A stretch of DNA of 64,000 nt from Verrucomicrobiota bacterium (GTDB lineage Bacteria; Verrucomicrobiota; Verrucomicrobiia; Opitutales; Puniceicoccaceae): NCBI GenBank assembly GCA_038744685.1, contig JBCDMB010000004.1:62001-126000 (forward strand), read 5' to 3'. The translations under genes were made by a program, and so were the position numbers. Shown here in pieces: positions 10,101 to 18,689 of this stretch (position 1 is the first letter of the stretch; each line of letters starts with the position of its first letter). The notes under the pieces were generated by a model. The model did no database searches. It was not told the origin of the DNA and worked only from the letters and a program-made list of their open reading frames with translations.

Positions 10101-11489
10101 GCGGCCTATCAGATGAATTTGGCGAGAATACAGAGTGCTTCAAAAACCGGATCAGCGGCTGTTGATTATGGTTTTCCGCTCAATGGTATCGATCTCGACC
10201 AGTTGAAAATCTTGAAGGAACTTTCGGAGGATTCGTTAGAGCAATTGAAGATTCGTTCCGAAGACAAAGACTACATGGAGAAAACTGTCTATCGCTTTAA
10301 CAGCTATGTTGTAAGGCCTATAGAGGAAGCTTACGTTAGAGCCCTACAGGATCAAAAACTTCGTTTTCTTGAGAGAGATAAATCTCCAAAGATCTACACT
10401 TCTCAGTTTCAAACACCGCTCTTCGCGCGCGAATTTTTGAACCAGAAGAACGAACGCGCGCGAAGAAGTCTTCAGGAATTCCTCTTCTTCCATGGTTCAA
10501 CGTGCGTAACTTCAAGGGAACTCTGGATTTTAGATAGGAATCACGGTGTCTTTCGGTACAACGTGGAGCAAGATACGATCAGTGAAGCTATTTTTTTTCC
10601 AATTGGAAAAAGGTTAAGGGTTTCGAGCGATTTCATGGGCGAGAAGTTGTTCTCAGGTTCATTTATCGAATATCCAAACCTTTCCAGAGAGAAAGAGTCA
10701 GCTGGAATTGGTATCTTTCATCGGGGTAACGGAAAATGGGATTTTATCAATCCGGAACGAGTGGATCCCGACATCCAAAGGAGCTATGAGGGAATTCAGA
10801 ATACCGTGATCATTGGCCAAGAATTGTTTTATTCTTTCCTCAACTTAGCGCCGAATGCTGCCGGAGCTCGATTTGAGGTTTTAAAGGATACAAGAACATC
10901 AAGTGGTGTCTCGCGCATAGACCTCGAATCGGGTAGAGAAATTTTGCTGGCGAGTTCAAATCGAACGCCTGCGAAAAGTCCTTTGGACAACGTTCGTCCA
11001 GATAGTTTTAATTTCTATGAAATTGGGCCAATCTCAGGGAATCTTCTACGAGTCAACAAACACGTATACAACCCGGTAACAGATGAATGGAGACGTAAGA
11101 AACGGCGTGACGAACTTGAAACCCGACAGTCGAAAGACTCTGGCTCCTTTCACAAGCTAGCCAATGAAATGCTCTTACGAAGGGCAGACTACGACCCAAA
11201 AGAAAGGGTTCTGAAAGCGCTTATTGAAGTTTACCAAGACCGGGAACGAAAGATTTCATTTGAAATTGATGTTCCGCTCGAATTGACCGGCTGGTTAGAG
11301 ATCGAAATTCCGAACGAGCTCCCGGAGGCTGCTCGTTACTATGAGAAAAATCTGGATGAGCCTGACTTTTCTGTTTCGGCTGCGGGTGAAGGGTTGATTC
11401 TTTCAAACAGTCTCGGGTTTTACTTTATCCACTTCGACCAGTTATACCCGATTTTTGAAGATCGGATGAGATTTTTAATCGGTGACTAA
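7143..11489 (+). CDS. Giant secreted ankyrin-repeat protein with tandem CsgG-like domains
   Basis: A 1448-residue exported protein of unknown function. The ATG at 7143 is chosen because it begins a clear signal peptide (MKQIFKRRPSLVLLFAIGIL); the frame itself is open from 7020. Residues about 30-315 form roughly seven to eight ankyrin repeats (for example GDLETVKAELEKGVDLEAQD and GHLAMVKLLLANGAEINA). Residues about 352-465 resemble the N-terminal CsgG/TolB-type fold (VTVAVIPSR, FKLLERAQLQQALKE, LLGADCLILLD). Residues about 479-610 look like a second, more divergent copy (FVLDRQNMLQLAGEKIL). A helical TPR-like stretch follows near 620-660, and the last 330 residues look beta-rich. It is followed by a second exported protein and a true CsgG-family protein, which suggests one periplasmic or outer-membrane assembly. 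Its function is not known. Confidence 0.8.
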   Translation: MKQIFKRRPSLVLLFAIGILFSVYSAHGKELSARALMEACRLGDLETVKAELEKGVDLEAQDGSNWTSLFHALDAGQGEVARFLIDRGADFTQMLPSYEYPLNLAIRGSKNDTVAYLILKGAPLHPEEYEDSRGRSPLFSALVWGDSELLQILEENGADWLDWEHDDVDALSLAAKFNNSEAVRYLIDLGADVNQRAPDGNFPLALAAFEGHLAMVKLLLANGAEINAISRGSMNVDGNRAEPHTALVGAVRDNNLGVVNVLLSAGADPAQIDNLAIKYADFAGNLAIYDRLLEAGVPEPEPYSFTKINRFEHIWRQQDVAMDSEDGVEWIDLSILNNPSQKTAEESPVYNGPPVTVAVIPSRAEVESAEILVTAELTEEPSFKLLERAQLQQALKEISLQRAGLVSAESSIQAGQLLGADCLILLDQEGDTLEARIISTATGLVLRVLVGDTETMGEWVGQIRRTLTTKAPLLHSGTEGLTLVSIPRITSIQGGPNAIDQERILSRALAIYLGSLDNIFVLDRQNMLQLAGEKILTEDVRRFYSSGWLIDGGFDQVGDNLSITLRLRQPETSEEVVLTAGGKASQPREILQSLRDQVGEALEISVTESEESVNEAELYLTEARKAYRVRQFESAQHAADAAWALGNGFEEATSLRLLSRLRRLGLAENLIKGRAEEIRWGGPIQVIAYRTPFLLARQDPRELTARQFITLSQDIMDIYRPLAARKSGFSALEKDLLMYFSEAIKGAILPLKFLNTVSDQKFYRKELETLREGVLRTSLDLLEIAEKNQYPHLRQTILNSYLFALPYLLRDENELYCELEERMNEASAMKAPLSKHNTFAALLRIAEEQMNTVGGQPGTAWQRMALRMIDSDNPDARYLGHALMRRDRHDYQGRVADCEAMVPLYFQLVTDDDSLWGISANNFDPEINTGLQLKNSFRVYPEYAMSMWYPSPYELSLSLSNSHGPYRISWMPPGEVSSVLSPDYARAAYQMNLARIQSASKTGSAAVDYGFPLNGIDLDQLKILKELSEDSLEQLKIRSEDKDYMEKTVYRFNSYVVRPIEEAYVRALQDQKLRFLERDKSPKIYTSQFQTPLFAREFLNQKNERARRSLQEFLFFHGSTCVTSRELWILDRNHGVFRYNVEQDTISEAIFFPIGKRLRVSSDFMGEKLFSGSFIEYPNLSREKESAGIGIFHRGNGKWDFINPERVDPDIQRSYEGIQNTVIIGQELFYSFLNLAPNAAGARFEVLKDTRTSSGVSRIDLESGREILLASSNRTPAKSPLDNVRPDSFNFYEIGPISGNLLRVNKHVYNPVTDEWRRKKRRDELETRQSKDSGSFHKLANEMLLRRADYDPKERVLKALIEVYQDRERKISFEIDVPLELTGWLEIEIPNELPEAARYYEKNLDEPDFSVSAAGEGLILSNSLGFYFIHFDQLYPIFEDRMRFLIGD

Positions 11490-11509
11490 GCTTCCTCTTT
11501 TGCATCCTT

Positions 11510-12340
11510 ATGACTCGTTTCTTTCCACTTTTCTTCACAGCTATGAAGGGTTCTCTTCTCAATCTCGTTTTCTTGTTTTCGGCACTATCTGCAAAGGCTG
11601 ATCCCGCAGAATTCTTCTCTGCCTCGTTCAACGGTCAATCCCTCGGTCAGGCTGTTTCTTTCTACGATGACGATGAGGGTGACCTGATCCTTCGCTTCGC
11701 AACAGAACAAGAGGTCGAGGTCAATCAAGTGCGGTGGAGCCTCGTTGTTGGTGATTTGGTTGCACCTTTGGGTCAACCAGTGAAACCGAATGGGATTGAA
11801 TGGAAATCTCCGTTTACCGAAATTTCCGTTGAGATTTCTGCCCGAGAAATTCCAGCTCAGCAGACGCAGCTTCTCGAATTGTTCGCTGGAGGGGTTCGGA
11901 TTGGTCCACCCCTTTCCATCCAAGTCTTCCCAGCCGAAGAACGGAGGTCTTTGATCAAAAGACTTTCTGAGAACCGGTTGTTTTTGGATAGTCGACTCGA
12001 ATCGATCAGTGACCTATTCGACCGTTACCGTCTACGCTATCAGGACTTCATAGCGAGCCGCTCAATCAGAACAGCAAGCTCGGGTCTTACTTTTCTCCTT
12101 GAAGAGGGGGCTCCTCCTTCCGGACCAACCAGCCGGGTTTTTATCTTTGCTCCTCGTTCGACCGGCATCCCGGTTCTGAGAGTTGAGGGAAATAGAGCCC
12201 GTTTTTCTTATATGGATGCTCTTTCCTTAACCGGTAATGCAGCTATGGAAATGCTCATTTTTCAAACCGCAGTCGACTTGAACAACACCGTCCCAAACCA
12301 AAATCAACCAAACATCAGAAATGAAGAACCTCTTTTTTAA
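11510..12340 (+). CDS. Exported protein of unknown function in the CsgG cluster
   Basis: I do not recognise this 276-residue protein. It starts with a hydrophobic leader, and the second in-frame ATG at 11543 gives an equally good signal peptide ending near SALSAKA, so either start is possible. The mature part opens with a beta-rich segment, continues with a charged helical stretch (about residues 145-185) and ends with a mixed region. The C-terminus is rich in Asn and Gln. It lies 20 bases after the ankyrin/CsgG-like gene, and its last 20 bases overlap the start of the CsgG-family gene, so the three genes are probably one operon acting outside the cytoplasmic membrane. Confidence 0.7.
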   Translation: MTRFFPLFFTAMKGSLLNLVFLFSALSAKADPAEFFSASFNGQSLGQAVSFYDDDEGDLILRFATEQEVEVNQVRWSLVVGDLVAPLGQPVKPNGIEWKSPFTEISVEISAREIPAQQTQLLELFAGGVRIGPPLSIQVFPAEERRSLIKRLSENRLFLDSRLESISDLFDRYRLRYQDFIASRSIRTASSGLTFLLEEGAPPSGPTSRVFIFAPRSTGIPVLRVEGNRARFSYMDALSLTGNAAMEMLIFQTAVDLNNTVPNQNQPNIRNEEPLF

Positions 12341-13271
12341 TCCTCAGACCGCTATCGCCCTCGTTGGCTTCTTGGGTCTCTCTTTCTCCTTACTGGCAAA
12401 TCCTGTTAGCGTTGCGGTTCTTGACTTCGAGACTGATAACGAGGTCAACGCGGAATATGGACGTGATCTTGCGACCCTGCTTGCCGTCGACCTCAGCTTT
12501 GATGACCAACTCGCAGTTGTAGAAAGAGCAGACCTCGCCAAGATCCTGAGCGAACAGGAGATTGGACTTTCCGGTGCCGTCGACCCCGCCACAGCAGCAC
12601 AAATCGGCAACCTCACCGGAGCCCAAGTCATTATTATGGGGAGGATTCTGGACGTTAGCGACACAACCTATCTTGTCGCCAAGGCTTTTAGCACCGAAAC
12701 ATCAAGGGTCTTTGGCTCCAAATCAAAAATGCAACGCGGCGATAATCCAGACGAAATCGTAGCAACTCTAGCGAAGGATCTGACTAGCGTTATTACCGAC
12801 AACCGGGAGTCTCTTGTGGTCGACTCAACCGGTTCGGATGAACTCATTTCAGAGCTTCGGGCCCTAACTGAGGGGCGCACTCTCCCAAGTGTAAACGTGT
12901 ATATACCCGAAGAACATATCGGTCGTCGCATTCCCGACCCCGCAGCTCAAACCGAGCTCATAAGACTTCTCAAGGCGAGCGGATTCACGGTTCTTTCCGA
13001 CCAATCCAAGAACGAGGCTGATGTTCTGATCACGGGTGAAGCGTTCAGTGAATTTGGAATGCGTTTCAGGAATCTTCTTTCTTGCACCGCACGAGTCGAG
13101 ATTCAGGTCACCGATCCTAAGACGGGAGAGATCATTCTTGCTGATGCAAGGAACGGGGTCGCTCTCGACATTGCCGAGAATGTTGCTGGCAAAACCGCTC
13201 TTCAAAACGGTGCCACTTTGCTTACCCCTGAGGTGGTGAAGGCACTTGTGAACTACTCCTCAAAAAAGTGA
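12321..13271 (+). CDS. CsgG/HfaB-family secretory protein
   Basis: This 316-residue exported protein belongs to the CsgG/HfaB family. Known members form outer-membrane channels for curli or holdfast proteins, or act as periplasmic assembly factors. After a signal peptide (residues 1-27, without a lipobox Cys) comes the characteristic fold VSVAVLDFETDNEVNAEYG, LLAVDLSFDDQLAVVERADL and TGAQVIIMGRILDV. A second related half starts near residue 180 (VNVYIPEEHIGRR, LLKASGFTVLSD, EADVLITGEAF). Because the lipidation Cys is missing, it may be a soluble periplasmic relative rather than a pore. It closes the operon, 144 bases before the converging flavoprotein gene. Confidence 0.8.
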   Translation: MKNLFFNPQTAIALVGFLGLSFSLLANPVSVAVLDFETDNEVNAEYGRDLATLLAVDLSFDDQLAVVERADLAKILSEQEIGLSGAVDPATAAQIGNLTGAQVIIMGRILDVSDTTYLVAKAFSTETSRVFGSKSKMQRGDNPDEIVATLAKDLTSVITDNRESLVVDSTGSDELISELRALTEGRTLPSVNVYIPEEHIGRRIPDPAAQTELIRLLKASGFTVLSDQSKNEADVLITGEAFSEFGMRFRNLLSCTARVEIQVTDPKTGEIILADARNGVALDIAENVAGKTALQNGATLLTPEVVKALVNYSSKK

Positions 13272-13415
13272 GTGGGTACGAATGCGGAAGGCTCGTATTA
13301 AACGACCGATTACGGTACTTTCGCCTAAGGCTCTTGCGGAACGAAGCCCTGCTCTGTTGAGTCCGCAACGTTAGCGAGTTCTCTCCTTCTCGGAAGGGCA
13401 ACGTGCTCTTGAAGG

Positions 13416-14795
13416 TCAGCCTGCCAGATCTTCCAGTGGATAGGTCCAGATCTCTGATAGGGTCGGGTGATACCAAGGTGCTTCCAGTGTTTCCTGAACG
13501 GTAGCACCCGTGCCAATAGCAACTGCCATTGAATGAATCAGTTCGCCGGCATCTTTTCCAACGCACTCGGCTCGCACGATCTTACCATCTTCTTTGTTAC
13601 TGTATAGTCGCACATAACCCCGCTTAGCTTCCATTAGAATAGAGCGCCCGTGGTCGGAGAAAGGATAATCGGCAACTGCAAGAGAGTCTCCGAATTTCTT
13701 TTCGAGGTCTTTTTTTGGTGGACCAATGGATGCCACCTGAGGGTCCGTGAAGATCACTGAAAGGATCTTGTCGTAATCAACTGGCCTAGGCTCAAGACCG
13801 AGAGAATGGCGAACCGCAACCTCTGCCTGCTGAATGGCAACATGAACGAGTTCATGCGGTCCTGTGCAGTCGCCCGCAGCGTAAACGGAATCCAACGAAG
13901 TCATCTGGCATTCGTTGGTTTGAATGTGCCCACTGTCGCGAAGAACAATTCCTTGTGTTTCAAACCCGAGGCCACTTGTTCTTGGCTTGCGCCCTAGCGC
14001 ATTGAACAGCGAGTCCGCCTGCACAACCTCGACACGACCGCCGAACAAGAACTGGACGGAAACTCTCTTCTCTTTGGACTCAATGTTAACGATCTTTGTG
14101 TCTGTAAAAAGATCGATACCTTCGTCGATTAGGCTTTCTTCCAAAACCGTTGCCATATCCGGCTCCACATCCGAAAGAATGTGCGGGCTCCTTTGAATCA
14201 TGGTCACTTTCGTGCCGATTCTGTTGAGAAACTGAGCTAACTCGCAGGCAACAATACCACCCCCGAGGACAATTACAGATTCAGGGACCGAATCGAGCTC
14301 CAGAATATCGTCACTCGTTAGAGTCGGTGTTTCCGCCAGTCCGGGAACCCCGGGAACGGCAATCTCCGAACCCGTCGAGAGGAGAATCCGGTCTGCTCGA
14401 ATGGTCTTTCCGTCATCCAATAAGATTGTCCGATCAGGCCCCAACCGACCATTCTGCCTAAAAAGGCTGAAGCGGTCAGATTCGATCTGGGACCTTCGGT
14501 AGCTCGCGAACTCCCCGATGATCTGCTTCTTCCTGTTGTGAAGTGCCTTCATGTCCACTTGTGGGTCCGGGATGTTGAGCCCGAATTTATGCCCTTCACT
14601 CGCGAGATGCAGCACGTCTGCCGCATACAAAAGCGTTTTTGAGGGCATACATCCCCGCAGGATACAGAGGCCGCCCAGCTCTTCGCTGCCATCTACGATC
14701 GCTACCTTCGGCAGGTGCTTTCTCGCCAATGCTGCAGCGTTATATCCAGCACTCCCACCGCCTAGAACAAGAAAATCAAAATGCTCAATGCTCAT
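13416..14795 (-). CDS. Dihydrolipoamide dehydrogenase-like FAD disulfide oxidoreductase
   Basis: This 459-residue class I pyridine-nucleotide disulfide oxidoreductase is close to dihydrolipoyl dehydrogenase and mercuric reductase. It shows the FAD-binding GGGSAGYNAA, the redox-active disulfide GGLCILRGCMPSK, an NAD-binding GGGIVACELAQ, the second FAD motif YAAGDCTG, and the dimerisation domain ending in HPTLSEIW, which supplies the catalytic His-Glu pair of the other subunit. No acyltransferase or E1 gene lies nearby, so assignment to a particular 2-oxoacid complex is not supported. It could serve lipoyl complexes encoded elsewhere or reduce a small disulfide. Confidence 0.85.
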   Translation of the reverse strand: MSIEHFDFLVLGGGSAGYNAAALARKHLPKVAIVDGSEELGGLCILRGCMPSKTLLYAADVLHLASEGHKFGLNIPDPQVDMKALHNRKKQIIGEFASYRRSQIESDRFSLFRQNGRLGPDRTILLDDGKTIRADRILLSTGSEIAVPGVPGLAETPTLTSDDILELDSVPESVIVLGGGIVACELAQFLNRIGTKVTMIQRSPHILSDVEPDMATVLEESLIDEGIDLFTDTKIVNIESKEKRVSVQFLFGGRVEVVQADSLFNALGRKPRTSGLGFETQGIVLRDSGHIQTNECQMTSLDSVYAAGDCTGPHELVHVAIQQAEVAVRHSLGLEPRPVDYDKILSVIFTDPQVASIGPPKKDLEKKFGDSLAVADYPFSDHGRSILMEAKRGYVRLYSNKEDGKIVRAECVGKDAGELIHSMAVAIGTGATVQETLEAPWYHPTLSEIWTYPLEDLAG

Positions 14796-14911
14796 CCCAA
14801 ACAGCGGAGGATTGACCCAATTAGAGTCTTTGGCAAGTCGGAGAGCTTTCGAGTAGGATAGGGGTGCAATTATTATTTCGCTGCTTAAATAGAACCTACT
14901 CGGGATTCGAT

Positions 14912-14970
14912 ATCGGGATCGAAATCGGGTCTCGAGAGCATTCGATAGCGATACCGATTTCGATTTCGAT
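14912..14970. repeat. REP-like ATCGAAATC hairpin
   Basis: The arms ATCGGGATCGAAATCGG (14912-14928) and CCGATTTCGATTTCGAT (14954-14970) pair over 17 positions with two G-T wobbles, around a 25-base loop. The same words recur at 29783-29894, so I read this as one member of a dispersed extragenic repeat family. It sits in the 434-bp space between the oxidoreductase gene and the DJ-1 gene. Confidence 0.6.
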
Positions 14971-15041
14971 TCTTGCGATCATGCTTTGTGTGCAGCGCGG
15001 TTTCATAAAGCCACGGGGTAAGCTCATTAGTATTTCGGGAG

Positions 15042-15115
15042 GGACCACCTCCGCGTGGTCCGCGCGCTGGAGTGGTAGCCCAGCCAAAACGATTTGGACG
15101 GGACAGAACCCGTCC
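15042..15115. repeat. Pair of perfect 7-bp-stem hairpins
   Basis: Two short inverted repeats lie 34 bases apart: GGACCAC/GTGGTCC (15042-15061) and GGACGGG/CCCGTCC (15096-15115), each with a 6-base loop. Neither is followed by a clear T-run. They share the intergenic space with the ATCGAAATC hairpin and look like part of the same composite extragenic element rather than terminators. The rest of 14796-15229 shows no supported gene. Confidence 0.5.
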
Positions 15116-15229
15116 CTCTCCCCCCTAATACCCCGCATAAAAAATTGGACCTAGGATAGGGATTGAGACGGTCGCTCTGCCCCATACCTGTTCTTCAAAT
15201 TGGCAACGGTCGGTATGGTCTAAAACCGA

Positions 15230-15784
15230 TCAATTTTCATTTGCCGAAAAGCAGATGGAGTCAGCGATCTCGTTTCTCTTCTCCTGTCCGAGAAGGGAGC
15301 GGATTATGGTGAGTCCGAACTCCACAGCCGTTCCAGCCCCTTGAGAGGTAATCAAATTACGGTCTACGACTACAGCATCCTTACTAGCGGAAGGAAGTTC
15401 ATCCAAAGTTGATGGGTGAGCAGTGAATGACCGATCAGAAAGGACCCCGGCGTCTTTCAAGATAAGCGATGCTGCACAAATAGCGGCGATCAAAAGTTCA
15501 TTCTCGTGGAAAGATCGAACCAACTCCAAAATTTTAGGGTTCGTTCGCAGCTTTTGAACGGCGGGACCTCCCGGGAGAAAGAGAATTTCATAATCATTCG
15601 TGTCACAGTCTCGCAAGAGCCGTTCGGCTTGAACGCAAACTCCCGTTTTTCCCTTTACGGTGAGAACCTCTCCTACGGATACCAAATTCACTTCGACTCC
15701 CGCTCGGCGCAGAAGATCAACAGGGGTAATCGCTTCAATTTCTTCGAACCCAGATTCGAGAATCGTCATCACTTTTGTCGCCAT
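15230..15784 (-). CDS. DJ-1/PfpI family protein
   Basis: This 184-residue protein is of the DJ-1/ThiJ/PfpI superfamily. It starts with the family's first strand (MATKVMTILESGFEEIEAIT, containing the conserved Glu) and carries the nucleophilic elbow IAAICAASLILKDAG, where the Cys is the catalytic residue. Members act as glyoxalase or deglycase-type enzymes, chaperones or peptidases, and the exact activity cannot be read here. The start at 15784 is chosen because the fold begins there; the frame is open to 15931, but the added residues do not resemble the family. The gene is divergent from uvrB with about 110 bp between starts. Confidence 0.87.
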   Translation of the reverse strand: MATKVMTILESGFEEIEAITPVDLLRRAGVEVNLVSVGEVLTVKGKTGVCVQAERLLRDCDTNDYEILFLPGGPAVQKLRTNPKILELVRSFHENELLIAAICAASLILKDAGVLSDRSFTAHPSTLDELPSASKDAVVVDRNLITSQGAGTAVEFGLTIIRSLLGQEKRNEIADSICFSANEN

Positions 15785-15894
15785 TCTTCTTGGATATCCT
15801 CTTGAGCACTGGTGATCAAGGAGACTTCGGAAAACGATGTGGAAGTGGTCCGGAGCCGATTGACCATAGTCGCAAATCAAGCATGATCCTGGTG

Positions 15895-17940
15895 ATGGAA
15901 AACTTCCGCCTACATTCCGACTACGAGCCAACTGGAGATCAGCCAGTCGCTATCGGAAAGCTGGAAGAATCCATCCGAAAGGGGAATCGCTATCAGACTT
16001 TGGTGGGGGTGACGGGATCTGGAAAAACCTTCACGATGGCGAATCTTATCCAGCGGCTGAATCGGCCGACCCTTGTGATTTCGCACAACAAAACCCTCGC
16101 TGCTCAGCTCTACTCGGAGTTTAAGGGTTTTTTTCCGGAAAACGCGGTCGAATATTTTGTGAGCTATTACGATTACTATCAACCGGAGGCTTACGTTCCA
16201 CAGACCGACACCTACATTGAAAAAGACTCGTCGATCAACGAGGATATTGAAAGGCTCCGGATCTCGACTACGAGTGCTCTTCTAAGCCGTCGAGATGTGG
16301 TTGTCGTTGCCAGTGTATCCTGTATCTACGGCCTCGGAAGTCCGGAAGATTTCAGGGAGATGATGATAGAAATCAGAACCGGAGATGAGCTGGGGCGCGA
16401 TGCATTTCTTGAGCGGCTCGTCGAGAACCTTTACGAGCGGAATGACATTGAACTGACCCGAGGAAAGTTCCGTGCGAGGGGAGAGATTGTCGACGTTTTT
16501 CCTGCCTATCTCGAGAGTGCGATCAGGGTCGAATTTTGGGGCGACGAGGTGGAATCGGTTCGTCCGCTGGATCCTTTGACAGGAGAAACGGGTGAACCCT
16601 ACGGCTATTTTTACCTGTATCCTGCAAATCAATACATCACGCCCCGCAACAAACTGAAAGATGCAGTAAAGGGAATACGGGAAGAGCTGGATGACCGGGT
16701 GGATGAATTTGAGAAGGAGCAGCGACTTCTTGAGGCACAGCGTGTCAGGATGCGGACTGAGTATGATTTGGAAATGCTGGAGGAGATTGGGTTTTGCAGT
16801 GGAATCGAGAATTACTCCCGCCACCTGAGTGGCCGAAAACCGGGAGAAAGGCCTTTTTGCCTCATCGACTTCTTTCCGGATGATTTTCTTCTGATCCTGG
16901 ACGAGAGTCACGTGACCATGCCTCAAATTGGTGCCATGTATAACGGTGACCGCTCGAGAAAAAGCCGGCTCGTTGATTTTGGATTTAGGTTGCCCTCTGC
17001 TCTCGATAATCGGCCGTTGCAGCCAGAGGAGTTCAGGAATGTGACCGGACAAACTCTCTTTGTTTCAGCTACTCCGGCATCCTACGAACTTGAAGTATCC
17101 GAAGTGATCGCAGAGCAGGTGATTCGCCCTACCGGACTGGTGGATCCGATCATGGAAATCCGTCCACTCAAGGGACAGGTAGAAGATACGATGGCAGAGA
17201 TCCGCAAAACCAAAGAGGCTGGAGACCGGACTCTGGTGACAACTCTCACCAAGCGAATGTCTGAGGACATTGCCTCGTTCATAGCGGAGGATGGAATCGC
17301 TGTAGAATACCTTCACTCTGATATTGATGCGATTGAGCGAGTGGAGATTCTCCGACGTCTACGAGCAGGAGATTTTGACGTTCTTGTGGGAGTCAACCTT
17401 CTACGGGAAGGCTTGGACCTACCGGAGGTGGCGTTGGTCGTGATTCTGGATGCGGACAAGGAGGGTTTTCTTAGAAGCGAAACCAGCTTAATCCAGACTG
17501 CCGGGAGGGCGGCTAGGCATGAGAAAGGGCGTGTCATTCTCTATGCCGATGCTCTTACAGGTTCTCTGGAGAGGGCGGTAGAGGTGACCCGGTATCGACG
17601 GGAGAAGCAATTGGCCCACAATAAAGAGCATAACATCACGCCCAAGGGCGTTCGCCGAAACGATCAGTCCAGTCTTTTGCGGAACGGCGGGACTACAAAG
17701 GATGAATCCTTCGCGCTGGCGGTTGGCGAAGGGAGCGATGATCGGGAAGTTGCTGCAGTAATTGCTGAGCTGGAGGAAGATATGAATCAAGCCTCACTCG
17801 ATCTCGAATTTGAGAGAGCGGCCGTTTTGAGAGACCAGATCAAGGCTCTGAGGGAGGGAGAGGTGAGTTTATCGGATGGCCCAACCAGGAGAGGCGGCTT
17901 GAAAAAGCGGAGGAAGAAATACCGAAAACACCGTCGATGA
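15895..17940 (+). CDS. uvrB: Excinuclease ABC subunit B
   Basis: UvrB is the damage-verifying helicase-like subunit of nucleotide excision repair. The 681-residue product has the typical start [19 protein letters not shown], Walker [11 protein letters not shown], the beta-hairpin [20 protein letters not shown] that inserts into DNA, the DESH box ([12 protein letters not shown]), helicase motif [15 protein letters not shown], and a C-terminal UVR domain ([20 protein letters not shown]) for UvrC contact. ATG 15895 matches the family start; ATG 15883 is four codons upstream, and the frame runs open to 15775. A GC-rich hairpin follows the gene. Confidence 0.96.
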   Translation: MENFRLHSDYEPTGDQPVAIGKLEESIRKGNRYQTLVGVTGSGKTFTMANLIQRLNRPTLVISHNKTLAAQLYSEFKGFFPENAVEYFVSYYDYYQPEAYVPQTDTYIEKDSSINEDIERLRISTTSALLSRRDVVVVASVSCIYGLGSPEDFREMMIEIRTGDELGRDAFLERLVENLYERNDIELTRGKFRARGEIVDVFPAYLESAIRVEFWGDEVESVRPLDPLTGETGEPYGYFYLYPANQYITPRNKLKDAVKGIREELDDRVDEFEKEQRLLEAQRVRMRTEYDLEMLEEIGFCSGIENYSRHLSGRKPGERPFCLIDFFPDDFLLILDESHVTMPQIGAMYNGDRSRKSRLVDFGFRLPSALDNRPLQPEEFRNVTGQTLFVSATPASYELEVSEVIAEQVIRPTGLVDPIMEIRPLKGQVEDTMAEIRKTKEAGDRTLVTTLTKRMSEDIASFIAEDGIAVEYLHSDIDAIERVEILRRLRAGDFDVLVGVNLLREGLDLPEVALVVILDADKEGFLRSETSLIQTAGRAARHEKGRVILYADALTGSLERAVEVTRYRREKQLAHNKEHNITPKGVRRNDQSSLLRNGGTTKDESFALAVGEGSDDREVAAVIAELEEDMNQASLDLEFERAAVLRDQIKALREGEVSLSDGPTRRGGLKKRRKKYRKHRR

Positions 17941-17964
17941 GTCCTTTCAAAAGGATAAAAAGAA

Positions 17965-17994
17965 GGGGCGCGGTCTACCCCAAAACCGCGCCCC
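17965..17994. terminator. GC-rich hairpin after uvrB
   Basis: A perfect 10-bp stem, GGGGCGCGGT with ACCGCGCCCC, has a 10-base loop and begins 24 bases after the uvrB stop. The run AAAAAGAAG precedes it, so the T-tract lies on the reverse strand, while on the forward strand only TATTAG follows. It is a likely transcript end for uvrB with an imperfect U-tract. Confidence 0.6.
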
Positions 17995-18161
17995 TATTAG
18001 CTTTCTGCTTTATTGTTACCCCAATCTCTCTTTACGAGAGAAAGTTTGTTATGACGGAGAGAAAAGTGTTCTTAGGGTCAGTTTGCAAGTGAAAATTTAA
18101 AAAATTGTGATTTTTCCAGTATTTTCCCGGATTCGGCTCTTTTTTAGCTGCTTAGAGTCGA

Positions 18162-18689
18162 TTGACAGGCTTCATCAGATCGACGAAATTGCAGGCTGTG
18201 GCGGATAATACTACAGAATCATCAAATCTCCCGAAGATCTACCTGACGAAAATCATTGGCGGAAAAGTCTTTTCCTCCACTTTGGAGAAGAGCGACCCTG
18301 GTGCTTCGGTCCTCAAGGATTCTGGTTATTCTTTGATCCCTGATGGTGAAAGTTTGGGCCGGGTGAAAAATCGCATATCGATCGAGTGCCCCGATTGCGG
18401 TTGTTCCAAGGAAAAGTTTGAGGAAACAGGACGTTTTGGCTGTCCTGGGTGTTACGCCGCTTTCGGACCGTTTCTTCCGGGTCTCCTGCGAAAAATGCAC
18501 AAAGGGGAAAGACACGTGGGAAAGGTTCCTTCCGGACTACTGACCGACGAGCTTATGAGGGAGCGGATCGATTTACTTTCGTCTGAACTCAATCAGGCCA
18601 TAAAGACCGAGGATTTTGAGGAAGCCGCCCGTTTGAGGGACGAGATCCGGTTGTTGAAGGAGAGTCTCCCGGTTTCTGGTGAATCGTAA
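18162..18689 (+). CDS. McsA-like UVR-domain zinc protein
   Basis: This protein of up to 175 residues resembles McsA, the activator of the protein-arginine kinase McsB. A zinc ribbon (ECPDCGC...GCPGCY, about residues 74-97) is followed by the family segment FLPGLLRKMHKGERHVGKVP and a C-terminal UVR motif (LNQAIKTEDFEEAARLRDEI) like the one in UvrB. No kinase gene lies next to it, although one may exist elsewhere. The TTG start at 18162 is weak; GTG 18198, preceded by AGG, would give 163 residues. The next gene starts inside its 3' end (18679), which indicates coupling. Confidence 0.75.
   Translation: MTGFIRSTKLQAVADNTTESSNLPKIYLTKIIGGKVFSSTLEKSDPGASVLKDSGYSLIPDGESLGRVKNRISIECPDCGCSKEKFEETGRFGCPGCYAAFGPFLPGLLRKMHKGERHVGKVPSGLLTDELMRERIDLLSSELNQAIKTEDFEEAARLRDEIRLLKESLPVSGES

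Noticed and set aside
16282-17052. 256-codon open frame antisense to uvrB
   Set aside because: It lies wholly inside a clear uvrB gene and mirrors its codon bias; it is a shadow.
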